This document shows positions 52,550 through 62,047 of a stretch of DNA of 64,000 nt, piece after piece. Within the stretch, counting starts at the first letter, position 1. Each line of letters begins with the position of its first letter. The translations under genes were made by a program, and so were the position numbers. The notes below the pieces were generated by a model. That model was not told where the DNA came from, did not search any database, and saw nothing but the letters and a program-made list of their open reading frames with translations. The DNA lies in assembly GCF_030651625.1 (NCBI RefSeq), contig NZ_JAUSCF010000039.1, positions 124,001-188,000 on the forward strand. The letters run 5' to 3'. Source of the DNA: Hydrogenophaga sp. GTDB lineage: Bacteria; Pseudomonadota; Gammaproteobacteria; Burkholderiales; Burkholderiaceae_C.

Positions 52550-53329
52550 ATGACCGCCATCCTGAAAAGTCACAGCCATGGCCAGACCATGGTGCTTACG
52601 CTGAGCAACCCGGAACACCGCAATGCGCTGGGTCCGGAGATTTACGCTGCGGGGGTCGAGGCGCTGAATGTGGCCGAGGGCAACGCGGACATACGCAGCG
52701 TGGTCATCACGGGCGAGGGCAGCCATTTCTGCGCGGGCGGCAATCTTCAGCGCCTGCTGTCCAACCGACAACATGCACCCGAAGTGCAGGCCCAGAGCAT
52801 CGAAGGCCTGCACAACTGGATCGAGACCATCCGCGCCTTCTCCAAGCCTGTGATCGCTGCCGTGGAAGGTTCGTGTGCCGGTGCGGGCTTTTCGCTGGCG
52901 CTGGCCTGTGACCTGATCGTCTCTGCGAACAACAGCGTGTTCGTGATGGCCTACTGCAACGTGGGCCTGTCGCCCGACGGTGGTGCCACCTGGAGCCTGA
53001 TGCGCTCGATGCCCCGGGCAACCGCCATGCAACTGATGCTCGCAGGGGAACGCATCGATGCCCCACGCCTTCATGCGCTGGGGGTGATCACACAGGTGTG
53101 CAGTCAGGGAGATGCATTGAACGAAGCGTTGGCCATGGCCGACAAGCTCAATGCCAAGGCCCCCAATGCACTGGCCAGCATCAAAGAACTGGCCAACGAA
53201 GCCCCCACAGGTTCGCTGCATGCCCAGTTGGGTGCCGAGCGCGACCATTTCGTGCGCAACCTGCACCATGCCAATGCTGGTGAAGGGATTACCGCATTCC
53301 TGGAAAAGCGCCCTGCCCGCTACCGCTGA
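52550..53329 (+). CDS. Enoyl-CoA hydratase/oxepin-CoA hydrolase (alternative type)
   Basis: 259 residues of the crotonase fold. The oxyanion loop FCAGGNLQRL and VEGSCAGAGFSLALACDLIV are present. The sequence resembles proteins named oxepin-CoA hydrolase, alternative type. The first catalytic Glu position of crotonase (near GLSPDGGATW) is not Glu, so simple hydration is uncertain. It follows the dehydrogenase by 27 bases and would act on enoyl-CoA before it. Confidence 0.83.
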   Translation: MTAILKSHSHGQTMVLTLSNPEHRNALGPEIYAAGVEALNVAEGNADIRSVVITGEGSHFCAGGNLQRLLSNRQHAPEVQAQSIEGLHNWIETIRAFSKPVIAAVEGSCAGAGFSLALACDLIVSANNSVFVMAYCNVGLSPDGGATWSLMRSMPRATAMQLMLAGERIDAPRLHALGVITQVCSQGDALNEALAMADKLNAKAPNALASIKELANEAPTGSLHAQLGAERDHFVRNLHHANAGEGITAFLEKRPARYR

Positions 53330-53468
53330 CACCCGCTTGAGAGTGCTCAGGGGCCGTCAAGACCGCCATCACGACACCTGGGGGACAGTGGCTCGCGCAT
53401 TCCCTGATGCGCGGCCCGGGTCCCTGTGGCGACAATCCCATCATTTCCAGTCACTCATAAGACAGCCA

Positions 53469-54188
53469 ATGGACGAACCGATTCTGACAATGGAAGAACG
53501 CGAAGCGATCAACAGTGGTCGCTGGTTCAGTTCTCTTTCACCGTCCCTGCGACACGACATACTCCGATGCGCCCACGTCAAGCGATTCAAGGATGGCGAC
53601 CTCATCGTCGCCAGAGGCGATCCGCCCACCGAATGGTCGGCAGTGGCCAAAGGCGCGGTGCGTGTCAGCTCCACTTCACTTTCGGGCAAGCAGATCACAC
53701 TCACCTATGTGGAGCCAGGCGTATGGTTTGGCGACGTGGCGATGTTCGACGGCGATCAGCGCACACACGACGCATACGCACATGGACCCACCACCCTGCT
53801 CTGCGTGGCCCGTACCGATTTTCAGAAGATTCTCAACTCGCACGTGGAGCTGTACGAAGCCTTGATGCGACTGCAGGCGCGGCGCATTCGCACACTCTTC
53901 GGGCTGGTGGAAGATCTCAACACCCTGCCCCTGCGCGCTCGGCTGGCCAAGCAGCTTCTGCATCTGGCGCGCAGCTACGGCGTGCCGTGTCTGAGCGACG
54001 GCAACGAGACACGCATCGGTCTGCAACTGGCCCAGGAAGAACTGGCGCAATTGCTCGGCGCCTCACGGCAACGCGTGAATCAGGAACTCAAGTCGATGGA
54101 GCGCGAGGATGCGATCCGCATCGAACAAGGCGGGCTGGTGGTTCGCAACCGGGAAATGCTCATGCGCATCGCGGAAGCCGAATCCTGA
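53469..54188 (+). CDS. Crp/Fnr-family transcription regulator
   Basis: 239 residues from the ATG at 53469. The N-terminal cyclic-nucleotide-like barrel has RFKDGDLIVARGDPP and WFGDVAMFDGDQ. The long helix is followed by a winged HTH (QLAQEELAQLLGASRQRVNQELKSME). There is no FNR-type N-terminal cysteine set, so it is not an iron-sulfur oxygen sensor. It sits inside the acyl-CoA gene run, 140 bases after the hydratase, and may regulate it. Confidence 0.9.
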   Translation: MDEPILTMEEREAINSGRWFSSLSPSLRHDILRCAHVKRFKDGDLIVARGDPPTEWSAVAKGAVRVSSTSLSGKQITLTYVEPGVWFGDVAMFDGDQRTHDAYAHGPTTLLCVARTDFQKILNSHVELYEALMRLQARRIRTLFGLVEDLNTLPLRARLAKQLLHLARSYGVPCLSDGNETRIGLQLAQEELAQLLGASRQRVNQELKSMEREDAIRIEQGGLVVRNREMLMRIAEAES

Positions 54189-54273
54189 GCTGTACAACGT
54201 GGGGCGCCAGGTGCCACGGCACTTGGGCCCGGTCAGGCGCTACCGACCTGTCCGTCATCTGCGGGTATCCAGA

Positions 54274-55359
54274 ATGAGCATCAACAAAAATTTCGTGGGC
54301 ACCCGGCCCGTTTCAGATCAGCACGCCTTCAATGAAGCCGCGTTGCAAGACTGGCTGACGCCACACTTGCCAGGCTTTGCAGGCCCCATGCAGGTGGAGA
54401 TGTTCAAGGGCGGACAGTCGAACCCGACCTACAAACTCATCACACCCGGAAGCGCCTATGTGATGCGCGCCAAACCAGGGCCCGTGGCCAAACTGCTGCC
54501 TTCGGCACACGCCATCGAGCGCGAATTTCGGGTCATGAGCGCGCTGCAGGACACCGACGTTCCAGTGGCCAGGATGCATGTGCTCTGTGAAGACGAATCG
54601 ATCATCGGGCGCGCTTTCTACATCATGGAGTGCGTTGACGGTCGGGTGATGTGGGATCAGTCGCTGCCGGAACTGGCCCGCGACCAGCGCGCTGCGATCT
54701 ACGACGAAATGAACCGAGTGATGGCTGCGCTGCACACGGTGAAGCCATCCGCCGTCGGGCTGGACGGCTATGGCAAGCCGGGCAACTACTTCGAACGCCA
54801 GATCGGGCGCTGGAGCAAGCAGTACGTGGCATCCGTGACCCAGCCCATTCCCGAAATGGACCGACTCATGGAATGGCTGCCACAGAACATTCCGGCCATG
54901 GCGCGCGATGAAAACATGGTGTCGATCGTGCACGGCGACTACCGGCTCGACAACCTGATGTTTCACAAGACAGAGCCGCGCGTGCTGGCCGTGCTCGACT
55001 GGGAACTGTCCACGCTCGGGCACCCGCTGGCCGACTTCAGCTACCACTGCATGTCCTGGCACATTCCACCCGGCTCATTCAGAGGCATTGGCGGACTCGA
55101 TGTGGATGCCCTGGGCATTCCCCGCGAAGACGCCTACATCTCCCGCTACTGTGAGCGCACCGGGTTTGCCACCCCTGATCAGCTCAAGGCCGACTGGAAC
55201 TTTTATCTGGCCTACAACATGTTCCGCCTGGCGGCGATCCTGCAAGGCATTGCCAAGCGGGTCGAAACCGGCACCGCATCAAGCCCGCAGGCCGTCAGCT
55301 CTGCGGCTGGCGCCCGTCCCATGGCAGAGCTGGCCTGGCGCTTTGCAAGCGCCGCCTGA
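54274..55359 (+). CDS. Aminoglycoside-phosphotransferase-fold kinase, ACAD10/11-like (LvaA type)
   Basis: 361 residues from the ATG at 54274. The nucleotide loop FKGGQSNPTYKL, the lysine region YVMRAKPGP, the catalytic loop VHGDYRLDNLMFH and the metal Asp in AVLDWELSTLGHPLAD are all present. The sequence tracks the N-terminal kinase half of ACAD11 closely. In the LvaA/ACAD10-11 system this kinase phosphorylates 4-hydroxyacyl-CoA. The acyl-CoA dehydrogenase gene follows by 42 bases. It is not an antibiotic-resistance enzyme by context. Confidence 0.9.
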   Translation: MSINKNFVGTRPVSDQHAFNEAALQDWLTPHLPGFAGPMQVEMFKGGQSNPTYKLITPGSAYVMRAKPGPVAKLLPSAHAIEREFRVMSALQDTDVPVARMHVLCEDESIIGRAFYIMECVDGRVMWDQSLPELARDQRAAIYDEMNRVMAALHTVKPSAVGLDGYGKPGNYFERQIGRWSKQYVASVTQPIPEMDRLMEWLPQNIPAMARDENMVSIVHGDYRLDNLMFHKTEPRVLAVLDWELSTLGHPLADFSYHCMSWHIPPGSFRGIGGLDVDALGIPREDAYISRYCERTGFATPDQLKADWNFYLAYNMFRLAAILQGIAKRVETGTASSPQAVSSAAGARPMAELAWRFASAA

Positions 55360-55401
55360 CGGCCAATCCAAACATTGATACACACACCCACAGGAGACCC
55401 G

Positions 55402-56661
<1,260 letters not shown>

Positions 56662-56679
56662 ACCCGCAGCACCAGAGCT

Positions 56680-57345
56680 TCAGCGCTCGAGCTTCTTGAT
56701 GGCCCGGGCGCTGAAGTGTTCAAAAACGTCCAGAGCGTGCAGCACGGCGTCGCTGTCTGCCGGGTGGTCAACCTGCAGTCGCAAATAGGTATTGCCCCGC
56801 GCCAGCATGAACAGCATGGGCGTGCGATCGCTCACGCCTTCTGGCCAGTCCATGAGCAACTCGATGATCGGCTCATCGAGGCAATCCCGTGCGATTTCCG
56901 GCGCATCGGTGAGCACAGCGTAGCGCGCCCAGAAGCTGTCGTCCGGTCCGGGCCAGCCGGCGTCGCGGTACATGGACAACCACCGCACCTCTTCCGGCAG
57001 TTGTTTCGCGCTGGTCTGCAACGCGTCGGTGACGTTTTCGTAAAGGCTGTTGGCCTGAGCTTCAAACGTGCGCTTGAGCGCCCGGTTCATCAGGATCAGA
57101 TGCACCTCGTGCGTGAGTCCAAGTTCGGCCTTGGCCTTCAACTCGAAACCCTCGATGTAGCTGCGTGCTGAAGGAGCGCATTCGGCCCGGAACTGCCGAT
57201 CCAGCCATTGGCCCGCAATGGCATATCCACCATGTTTGCGCGGCACGTGGGCCAGCATTCGTTCCATGGCCCAGTGGTTCATCCCCTCGTTGGCCGCTGG
57301 GGAGGACGGACGTGCTGACCAGGCGTTCTTCAGGCGTTCAAACAT
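56680..57345 (-). CDS. Conserved protein of unknown function
   Basis: 221 residues, mostly alpha-helical with many charged residues, no signal peptide and no membrane segment. Recognisable stretches are LAHVPRKHGGYAIAGQWLDR, ECAPSARSYIEGFELKAKAE and EEVRWLSMYRDAGWPGPDDSFWA. I do not recognise the family. The stop is 18 bases past the acyl-CoA dehydrogenase stop on the other strand, and the start diverges from the glutathione transferase gene across 66 bases. Confidence 0.6.
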   Translation of the reverse strand: MFERLKNAWSARPSSPAANEGMNHWAMERMLAHVPRKHGGYAIAGQWLDRQFRAECAPSARSYIEGFELKAKAELGLTHEVHLILMNRALKRTFEAQANSLYENVTDALQTSAKQLPEEVRWLSMYRDAGWPGPDDSFWARYAVLTDAPEIARDCLDEPIIELLMDWPEGVSDRTPMLFMLARGNTYLRLQVDHPADSDAVLHALDVFEHFSARAIKKLER

Positions 57346-57411
57346 GTCTCAATGAAATCTCGTAGAGTTCGACCATTATGAACATTCCTACCCTTTTGAG
57401 CCGTTGCCACC

Positions 57412-58116
57412 ATGATTGACGTCTACTCCTGGCCCACGCCCAACGGCCACAAAGTGCACATCATGCTTGAAGAATGCGGCTGGCGGCTGGGGCGCGACTG
57501 GCAAGTCCACGCCATCAACATCGGCCAGGGCGACCAGTTTCAACCGGCTTTTCTCAAGATCAGCCCGAACAACAAGATCCCTGCGCTGGTAGACCCCAAC
57601 GGGCCCGATGGCAAGCCGATCAGCCTGTTCGAGTCGGGTGCGATCCTGCTGTACCTGGCGGCGAAGGCCGGCAGGTTTCTGCCAAAGTCTGATCGACAGA
57701 AGTTCGAGGTGCTGCAGTGGTTGATGTTCCAGATGGGCGGGGTCGGACCCATGCTCGGACAGGCGCACCATTTCCGCATTTATGCGCCAGAGAAAATCGA
57801 ATACGCCTACAACCGCTACACCAACGAAGCCAGGCGTCTGTATGGCGTGATGAACGCACAGGTGGCCAAACAACCCTTCATTGCGGGCAAGCAGTATTCG
57901 ATTGCCGACATCGCCATCTTCCCCTGGCTCAGAAGCTGGCAAAACCAGGGCATCGACTGGGCGGACTACCCGCACCTGAAAACCTGGTTCGACCGCATTG
58001 CGGCGCGCCCGGCGGTACAGCGGGGCGTGGCCGTGCTGGCCGATGCGCGTAAACCGCTGACCGACGACAAGGCCCGCGACACACTGTTTGGGCAAACCCA
58101 ATACAAAAAACGCTAA
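57412..58116 (+). CDS. Glutathione S-transferase, Nu-class (YfcG/YghU-like)
   Basis: 234 residues. The thioredoxin-fold domain has the Nu-class start MIDVYSWPTPNGHKVHIMLEE, with KISPNNKIPALVD and LFESGAILLYLA. The C-terminal domain has ADIAIFPWLRSW and FDRIAARPAVQRG. YfcG-type enzymes have disulfide reductase and peroxidase activity with glutathione. It lies beside the 4-hydroxyacyl gene set, which could reflect handling of reactive lipid aldehydes, but no direct link is shown. Confidence 0.93.
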   Translation: MIDVYSWPTPNGHKVHIMLEECGWRLGRDWQVHAINIGQGDQFQPAFLKISPNNKIPALVDPNGPDGKPISLFESGAILLYLAAKAGRFLPKSDRQKFEVLQWLMFQMGGVGPMLGQAHHFRIYAPEKIEYAYNRYTNEARRLYGVMNAQVAKQPFIAGKQYSIADIAIFPWLRSWQNQGIDWADYPHLKTWFDRIAARPAVQRGVAVLADARKPLTDDKARDTLFGQTQYKKR

Positions 58117-58173
58117 CCAAAATCTGACCTGCCCGGAACCGGGTGAATCACAGGGTACAATTCACAGCTTAGT

Positions 58174-58250
58174 CGGAGCGTAGCGCAGCCTGGTAGCGCA
58201 TCTGCTTTGGGAGCAGAGGGTCGCGAGTTCGAATCCCGCCGCTCCGACCA
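58174..58250 (+). tRNA. tRNA-Pro (anticodon TGG)
   Basis: 77 bases including encoded CCA. The acceptor stem is CGGAGCG/CGCTCCG, the anticodon loop is TTTGGGA with anticodon TGG, and the T-arm GCGAGTTCGAATCCCGC is intact. TACAAT at 58156-58161 is the likely -10; no -35 of note was found. Confidence 0.97.
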
Positions 58251-58261
58251 TTTATAAAAAC

Positions 58262-58290
58262 AAAAAGGCCCACAGTGTGGGCCTTTTTTG
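58262..58290 (+). terminator. Terminator after tRNA-Pro
   Basis: AAAAAGGCCCAC / GTGGGCCTTTTT stem of 12 bp with a 3-base loop and TTTTTTG. tRNA-Arg begins 18 bases later, so it may need its own promoter or partial read-through. Confidence 0.9.
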
Positions 58291-58307
58291 TATCGATTTC
58301 ACCCTGT

Positions 58308-58384
58308 CTGCCCGTAGCTCAACTGGATAGAGCAGCTGCCTTCTAAGCAGCAGGTCGGGGGTTCGAGTCCCTCCGGGCAGGCCA
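58308..58384 (+). tRNA. tRNA-Arg (anticodon TCT)
   Basis: 77 bases including encoded CCA. The acceptor stem is CTGCCCG/CGGGCAG, the anticodon loop CTTCTAA has anticodon TCT, and GGGGGTTCGAGTCCCTC is the T-arm. The gap 58385-58532 that follows shows no gene. Confidence 0.96.
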
Positions 58385-58532
58385 ATCCGCTCCAAAGTTC
58401 AGGCTGTTTTGCTTGCCTGGGCGCAAAAATCACGGAAAACGCAACGCACAAGCCGATACCGGCGTGCAACACGGGTGACTTGACGCGCACGTGGTGGGCT
58501 TGAATTCCCGTGAGTGGTGTTTCGTCAACGCT

Positions 58533-59528
58533 TCACTGAGCGGTGTCGATGCGCAGCACGACGTTTCCCACGGTTTGACCGCTTTCCACTTTTTCATGTG
58601 CCTCCGCAATGTCTGACAAAGGCAACCGCTCGGCGATGTTGTGTTGCAGCACATCCCGACGCAAGAAGCGCGTGAGCGTGGCTTCTGTGCGAGCACGGTC
58701 GCTGGGGGTGAGGTGGTAGACGATGAAGAACTTGAGTTGCAGGTTCTTGCCGATGAGCGGGAAGAACGGCAACTGGATGGGGTTGGGGCCGCTGCCGTAG
58801 ACCACGCACTCGCTGTTGGGCTTGAGCATCTCCAGATTGGCGGCGGCGTTGGTGGCAAAGTCGAGTTCGATGATGCGGTCCACGCCCTGTCCCTGGGTGA
58901 TCTCGGCCACGCGTTCCACCAGGGGTTCCGTCTTGTAGTTCACCACGTCATCAGCGCCGGCGGCTCGGGCCAGTTCGGCTTTTTGCGTGGTGCTCACCGT
59001 GGTGATGACGCGCGCGGCTCCCATCAGGCTCGCCATCTGCACCGCGTAATGCCCCACGGCTCCCGCACCTCCGGCCACCAGCACGGTCTTGCCAGACACG
59101 CCACCATCCATGGACACGGCATGCAGCGCGGTGAGCGCCGGGATGCCCAGGCAGGCGCCCACCTCGCCACTCACGTTGTCGGGAAGCGGCACAGCCTGCT
59201 GCTGGGGCAGGCACACCAGCTCGCAGGCGGTGCCGTGGGGGCGGCCCCAGGCCGCGTTCCACAGCCACACGCGCTCGCCCACCCGGCTGGCGCTCACGCC
59301 CTCACCCACCGCATCGATCACGCCCATGCCGTCGCTGTGCGGGATGATGCGCGGGAACGGCATGAGCTTGCTGCGCAGGCCCATGCGCGACTTCACGTCC
59401 GACGGATTGACGCCCGACCACTGAACCCGCACGCGAACCTCGCCAGTGGTGGGTTGGGGATCTGGGAGTTCACCGATTTGCAGGACTTCGCGGGCGGGAC
59501 CGAGGCTTTCGTAGTAGGCGGCTTTCAT
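58533..59528 (-). CDS. NADPH:quinone reductase, zinc-free MDR family
   Basis: 331 residues. The MDR fold has EVRVRVQWSGVNPSDVKSRM, the nucleotide loop VLVAGGAGAVGHYAVQMA and FFIVYHLTPSDR, without the structural zinc cysteines. Such enzymes reduce quinones or alpha,beta-unsaturated carbonyls with NADPH. It stands alone between the tRNA genes and ccmI, 160 bases from the latter. Confidence 0.92.
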   Translation of the reverse strand: MKAAYYESLGPAREVLQIGELPDPQPTTGEVRVRVQWSGVNPSDVKSRMGLRSKLMPFPRIIPHSDGMGVIDAVGEGVSASRVGERVWLWNAAWGRPHGTACELVCLPQQQAVPLPDNVSGEVGACLGIPALTALHAVSMDGGVSGKTVLVAGGAGAVGHYAVQMASLMGAARVITTVSTTQKAELARAAGADDVVNYKTEPLVERVAEITQGQGVDRIIELDFATNAAANLEMLKPNSECVVYGSGPNPIQLPFFPLIGKNLQLKFFIVYHLTPSDRARTEATLTRFLRRDVLQHNIAERLPLSDIAEAHEKVESGQTVGNVVLRIDTAQ

Positions 59529-59688
59529 AGGGCTGGCGAATGTCCTGTCTGGTGTTGGTCTGTGGTCTCAAGCGGTTTGCGGAGCGCGTGAACACGCGAA
59601 ATGACTCAGCACATCTCCAGGGTATTGCACCACGGTGCTGACCTCACATAAAAAGACCTTCGGCGCCAAGCCTACATTGCCCAGGGGC

Positions 59689-60918
59689 TTATGGAAGCAC
59701 CTGATCGATGAGCACACGCAGTCCCTGCGTGTTGTGCGCAACCACCTGCGTACGACCGGACAGGTCGCCACCTTGCGGCAAGGCGTTGCCGCTGCGGCTG
59801 ATGCGGGCTTCCACCACCACCTCGGGCTCGCCAGACAGTTTGTGCTGGTCCGACATGGCCTGTTGATCGGTGAGGGTGAATTCGGTGGGCTTGGCGCTGG
59901 CGGTCATGCGCAGCACCGCAAGTGGCAGTCGAGGACCCTGCGGCGTGCGTGCGGTGATGTAAAGGGTGTCGCCTTCGCGCAGTTGATCACGCAAGGCGGG
60001 TGCCACCTCTACCCTGCCCTGAATGCCTGCAAATGCGGGTGCAATGGTGCCAGTCTCTGCCCCACTGGCCTGCATCCCGCTGCGGGCCGCTTCCAGACTG
60101 CGGTCCAGGCCGTTTGCGAAGTCGCTGCCGGGTGTAGCGCGCTGACGGGCGCGTTGCCAGTAGGTCTGAGCGGCGGCAAAGTCTTCGCGGCCGTAGGCCG
60201 CGCTGCCGGCCAGCGCCAGGGCTTTGGGGTGGTTGGGGTCGATGGCCAGTGCCCGGGTGATCAGTTGCATGGGTTCGCCTTCGGCGTTTTGTCCCTGCAG
60301 CATGGTGAGCAGATCTGCGCGGTCGGCCAGCAGGCGCGGGTTGTCTGGGGCCAGTTCGATGGCGCGCTGGTAGGCGCGGTCGGCGTCGGCGTAGCGTTGC
60401 AGGCCTGCTTGTGAGCGCGCCAGCATTTCCCAGGCCGCGGCGTCGGCGGGTTGATCCGCCGGGCGGTTCTCCAGCTGCTGGGCCATCTGCCGCACCATGG
60501 CATCCACATCGGCAAGCGTGGCACCGGTGGTGGCTTGCCGGTTGTCTGCGGCCATGCGGATGGCGCCCGGCTCACCCAGGCGGGCGTACAGGCCCACGCT
60601 GAACGCGGGCACGATGAGCAACAGCAGGGTCAGCGTGGCTGTGCGGTGGGTGGACTGGCCCACGGGTTCGATGGCGGCGGATTCTTCCAGCACGCGCCGG
60701 GCAAGTTCGGTCTGCGCCTGCGCATGTTCGGCGGTACCGATGCGGCCGGCGGCCCGGTCGGCGTCGTTTTGCGCGCGCTGCGCATGCAGCAGGGTCAGGT
60801 TGCCGACGCTACCGTGGCCGGCTGTGGTACCCGGTGCAGGCTGGCGCAGCAGCACCCTCGCCAGAGGCCAGAGGGTGATCAGCACCAGTGACACTGCAAG
60901 TACAACGAACAACGTCAT
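59689..60918 (-). CDS. ccmI: Cytochrome c biogenesis protein CcmI
   Basis: 409 residues from the ATG at 60918, which overlaps the ccmH stop as ATGA. Two membrane segments lie near residues 1-25 (LFVVLAVSLVLITLWPLA) and 95-115 (LTLLLLIVPAFSVGLYARL). TPR repeats follow (ARSQAGLQRYADADRAYQRA, DPNHPKALALAGSAAYGRED), and a C-terminal periplasmic domain ends the protein. CcmI holds apocytochrome c for heme attachment with CcmF and CcmH. Confidence 0.94.
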   Translation of the reverse strand: MTLFVVLAVSLVLITLWPLARVLLRQPAPGTTAGHGSVGNLTLLHAQRAQNDADRAAGRIGTAEHAQAQTELARRVLEESAAIEPVGQSTHRTATLTLLLLIVPAFSVGLYARLGEPGAIRMAADNRQATTGATLADVDAMVRQMAQQLENRPADQPADAAAWEMLARSQAGLQRYADADRAYQRAIELAPDNPRLLADRADLLTMLQGQNAEGEPMQLITRALAIDPNHPKALALAGSAAYGREDFAAAQTYWQRARQRATPGSDFANGLDRSLEAARSGMQASGAETGTIAPAFAGIQGRVEVAPALRDQLREGDTLYITARTPQGPRLPLAVLRMTASAKPTEFTLTDQQAMSDQHKLSGEPEVVVEARISRSGNALPQGGDLSGRTQVVAHNTQGLRVLIDQVLP

Positions 60919-61388
60919 GAACGGCCTCCTGCTTCGTCCAGCAGCCGCTGGGCACGCTGCAGATCCGCAGCATTGAGTGGTGCAGGCGCTGCCTGCGGAT
61001 CGCGCCGGCGGATGTTTTGCAAAAGCAGATAAAACGCCAGCAGCAGCAGGGCAAACGGCCCCAGCCACAGCGTCACCGTGCTGGCCTTGAGCGGTGGCCG
61101 GTAGAGCACAAAGTCGCCATATCGTTGCTTCATGAAATCGAGAATCTGGCTTTGGCTGCGACCTTCGCTGAGCTGCTCGCGGATCTGCTGGCGCAAGTCC
61201 ACCGCCAGTTCGGCGTTGGATGCGGCGATGGTTTCGTTCTGGCAGACCAGGCAGCGCAGTTCGTGGGCAATGGCCAAGACGCGTTTTTCAAGCGCGGGAT
61301 CGGCCGCGGTGGGTGTGGCACGATCCCCGGTGGCCATCTGCGCCGATACCACGAAGGGAAACAAGGCCAAAAGCAAGCCGAGCAGCAT
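60915..61388 (-). CDS. ccmH: Cytochrome c biogenesis protein CcmH
   Basis: 157 residues from the ATG at 61388. The signal ends near FVVSAQ. The redox motif LRCLVCQ (CxxC) in ELRCLVCQNETIAASNAELA is present, and a membrane helix near LWLGPFALLLLAFYLLLQ follows. A longer frame to 61532 is excluded because it is repeat copy D. It reduces apocytochrome cysteines for heme attachment. ccmG lies upstream across the repeat. Confidence 0.95.
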   Translation of the reverse strand: MLLGLLLALFPFVVSAQMATGDRATPTAADPALEKRVLAIAHELRCLVCQNETIAASNAELAVDLRQQIREQLSEGRSQSQILDFMKQRYGDFVLYRPPLKASTVTLWLGPFALLLLAFYLLLQNIRRRDPQAAPAPLNAADLQRAQRLLDEAGGRS

Positions 61389-61445
61389 TTGACGGATGCC
61401 AGCAAAGTAAACGCATGGATACGAGGGGGAGCCCCGTCCAGGGCG

Positions 61446-61527
61446 CCGTCGGGCCAGCTCTGCCGGACGACCAGTGCCGCCCCCTGGGGGGTAGCGCAAG
61501 GCGTTGCGGGTTTGGCTGCGGGGGGTA
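61446..61527 (-). repeat. Dispersed intergenic repeat, copy D, inside the ccm operon
   Basis: On the plus strand: CCGTCGGGCCAGCTCTGCC, GGACGACCAGTGCCGCC, CCCTGGGGGGTAGCGCAAGG and a GCGTTGCGGGTTTGGC end, then GCGGGGGGT. The block order matches copies A and B. It abuts the ccmG stop codon (61529) and separates ccmG from ccmH. Confidence 0.7.
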
Positions 61528-61528
61528 C

Positions 61529-62047
61529 TCATAGTCTGGCAATCATCGGCAACAAGGTGTCGCGCACCACCTCGGGCGTGACCGGCCCGGTGTGCTTGTG
61601 GCGAATCACGCCCTGTCGGTCGATCACATAGGTTTCAGGCACGCCATAGACGCCGAAATCGAGGCCAACCCGGCCATCCGTGTCCGAGAGCGTCGCCTGA
61701 TAAGGGTCGCCGTGCTGGCGCAACCAGTTCAAGGCCAGGTCGCGCCGGTCCTTGTAGTTCAGGCCGATGACGGTGACAGCGCCCGTGCGGGCCAGATCCA
61801 CCAGCACCGGATGTTCCAGCTGGCAGGCCACACACCACGAGGCCCACACATTGAGCATCCACACCTGGCCCTGCAGCTGCTCGGGTGCGATGCGCCGATC
61901 AGGTGCGGCCAGGGTGGGCAGGTTGAAGGCGGGCACCGGCTGGTTCACCAGCGGCGACGGCACATCGCGTGGGTCCAGCCGCAAGCCGGTGAACAGGAAC
62001 CCCAGCATCACCACGAACACGCCCAGGGGCAACAGGTAGCGCTTCAT
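61529..62047 (-). CDS. ccmG: Thiol:disulfide interchange protein CcmG/DsbE
   Basis: 172 residues. One membrane helix (LLPLGVFVVMLGFLFTGL) precedes a thioredoxin domain with WCVAC in NVWASWCVACQLEHP and the cis-proline segment YGVPETYVIDRQG. It passes reducing power in the periplasm to CcmH. Its ATG overlaps the ccmF stop as ATGA. Confidence 0.96.
   Translation of the reverse strand: MKRYLLPLGVFVVMLGFLFTGLRLDPRDVPSPLVNQPVPAFNLPTLAAPDRRIAPEQLQGQVWMLNVWASWCVACQLEHPVLVDLARTGAVTVIGLNYKDRRDLALNWLRQHGDPYQATLSDTDGRVGLDFGVYGVPETYVIDRQGVIRHKHTGPVTPEVVRDTLLPMIARL

Noticed and set aside
54274..55359. Aminoglycoside resistance gene
   Set aside because: The phosphotransferase fold is shared, but the sequence follows the ACAD10/11 kinase branch and lies with beta-oxidation genes.
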